From: a virus
Virus record (IMG/VR): IMGVR_UViG_3300036831_000148
Location: 62,001 to 126,000 of that record
Strand: one strand, 5' to 3'
DNA length: 64,000 nt
A program made the position numbers and the translations under genes. Under the pieces are notes generated by a model. It made no database searches, was not told the DNA's origin, and saw only the letters and a program-made list of their open reading frames with translations. Each line of letters begins with the position of its first letter. Position 1 is the first letter of the stretch. Positions 63,184-64,000 of the stretch are shown here, one piece after another.

Positions 63184-63237
63184 GCGCGCGCCCTTCGCTC
63201 TGGGTCTGACGGAACTTGTTCGGACTTGTTGCCGAAC

Positions 63238-63268
63238 ACCATAGTGAAGCGTCTTGACGCTAGTCAAG
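63238..63268 (-). promoter_or_regulatory. Promoter with palindromic operator
   Basis: TTGACT, 18 bp, TATGGT; operator CTTGACGCTAGTCAAG at 63253-63268. Confidence 0.7.
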
Positions 63269-63271
63269 ATC

Positions 63272-63734
63272 CTAGTACTGGCCGAAGAGGTAGGTCTCTC
63301 CCCGGACCGTACCGTCCGGCCGCGTGCGGTTCGCGTTGGCGATGATGTGCCCGTGCTCGGCCCACCAGGCGGCCAGCCGCACGTGCTCCTGCACGTCCCA
63401 CGCGCGCATCGAGGCGACAGCCCGCCGGACATCGGCCGGGAGCCGGTCCGGGGCCGGCGGGACCTGCTCGCGCTTCCACTGCCGGATCCGGGCCGCGCCC
63501 ACCACGAGCGGCTCGCCGCGGTGATGAACGATGCTGCGGGAACCGGTGTAGGAGGGCGCGCCGGGGGCAGCGCCGACCCCACTCCACCCGGTCCGCCAGG
63601 TAGGTGCACGGCGCGCCCCTGGCTGCCTGGCAGCGCGGGCACCTGACCTCCCGCGCGTCGGCGCCGGAGACCGGGCCGCTTGCGCGGTCGTATGTCAGCG
63701 GTGGCCCGACCGGGCCGGTCCTGGTCACCCTCAC
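63272..63734 (-). pseudogene. Zinc-ribbon/HTH gene broken by a frameshift
   Basis: Frame 1 starts at GTG 63734 (GTGA overlap) and codes VRCPRCQAARGAPCTYLADR, a small phage zinc-ribbon motif, up to VEWG. Sensible coding then continues in the +1 frame (GAPSYTGSRSIVHHRGEPLV, then GAARIRQWKREQ) to 63272. The switch is at a GGGG run near 63580. Either an indel has broken one gene, or two genes meet here (the second from GTG 63505, 77 residues). Confidence 0.55.
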
Positions 63735-64000
63735 CGCGTCTCCAGCCAGCAGGCAGGCCACCAGCTCTCGTAGCCGTCGTCCAGCAGCACGTGCACGCTC
63801 GCGCCGTCGGTGCTGATGAACCAGGGCACCAGGTCGCCGTCCGGCAACCAGCACGCGTGGCGCTCCGGCACGCCCGGCGTGACGATGCCGTGCTGGCCGA
63901 GCCGCCAGTGAACCGGCGTGCCGAGCCACACCGGCGCGCCGGGCGGGAACTTCGCCTCCAGGCCCGGCAGCAGGTCGCGGGTGAACGCGTCATCGATGCC
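63731..64000 (-). CDS. Hypothetical protein, 5' end outside window
   Basis: At least 89 residues, continuous to the window edge (IDDAFTRDLLPGLEAKFPPG to a Trp-rich end SWWPACWLETR). Beta-rich with several Trp and His. Its stop overlaps the next GTG start. Not recognised. Confidence 0.6.
   Translation of the reverse strand, partial: GIDDAFTRDLLPGLEAKFPPGAPVWLGTPVHWRLGQHGIVTPGVPERHACWLPDGDLVPWFISTDGASVHVLLDDGYESWWPACWLETR

Noticed and set aside
15836-63268. The repeated 16-bp palindromes as a CRISPR array or transposon ends
   Set aside because: Spacing is irregular and hundreds to thousands of bases, copies sit at promoter positions, and no cas or transposase gene is present.

Overview
The window looks like part of a large double-stranded DNA actinophage, or an actinobacterial phage-plasmid, probably from a Streptomyces-like host. 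GC is very high, GTG and TTG starts are common, junctions are packed with 1-4 nt start/stop overlaps, and nearly every gene is on the minus strand. No capsid, tail or terminase gene is visible. The window seems to be the replication, repair and accessory arm of a longer genome; both ends cut through genes. The only virion-cycle gene I recognise is a GH25 lysin.

Layout (minus strand unless noted). 1-15.8 kb: a glycosyltransferase and a sugar epimerase, DnaX-type clamp-loader ATPase, a 1015-residue B12/radical-SAM protein, the C-terminal lobe of an SbcC/Rad50-like ATPase, MazG, a DnaN sliding clamp, a NADAR protein, a Cas4/RecB-like nuclease, a HAD phosphatase, SbcD, a GH25-Fn3 lysin, the N-terminal lobe of SbcC, and membrane proteins or lipoproteins. 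15.9-27.6 kb: DUF932 protein, RecA, RusA, a possible ssDNA-binding protein, a family A DNA polymerase, clamp-loader delta and delta-prime, and a sigma-like protein. 27.7-36.1 kb: HTH and SWIM proteins, a primase zinc domain, DnaB, a C5 cytosine methyltransferase split over two overlapping frames, and a sigma factor. 36.1-45.9 kb: SNF2 helicase, membrane proteins (one VIT-like), a VirD4/TraG-type ATPase and many small zinc proteins. 46-64 kb: about 40 small genes, mostly in short cassettes of promoter, palindromic operator, conserved GGCAGGCA leader, one to three genes, and GC-rich hairpin terminator. Two genes here are on the plus strand.

Replication is a hybrid. A Pol I-type polymerase sits beside a beta clamp and all three bacterial-type clamp-loader components (DnaX, delta, delta-prime), with DnaB, RecA, RusA, SbcCD and a primase zinc domain without a visible catalytic domain. 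MazG, NADAR, a possible Acb2/Tad1-like protein and a DNA methyltransferase suggest nucleotide control and protection against host defence.

Regulation is the most striking feature. More than 25 copies of a 16-bp palindrome, consensus CTTGACTNNAGTCAAG, lie over the -35 box of promoters whose -10 boxes follow at 16-18 bp. Two of them drive divergent transcription from one palindrome, and several promoters put the expected RNA start on the start codon (leaderless mRNA). A second, AT-rich palindrome set controls a ribbon-helix-helix gene. Other points of interest are the methyltransferase overlap, in which both frames look like real family sequence, the split SbcC, an amber codon inside a plus-strand gene, and two places where reading frames do not close as expected (24.9 and 63.6 kb).

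All calls are by eye from sequence. No database search, structure prediction or folding was run.
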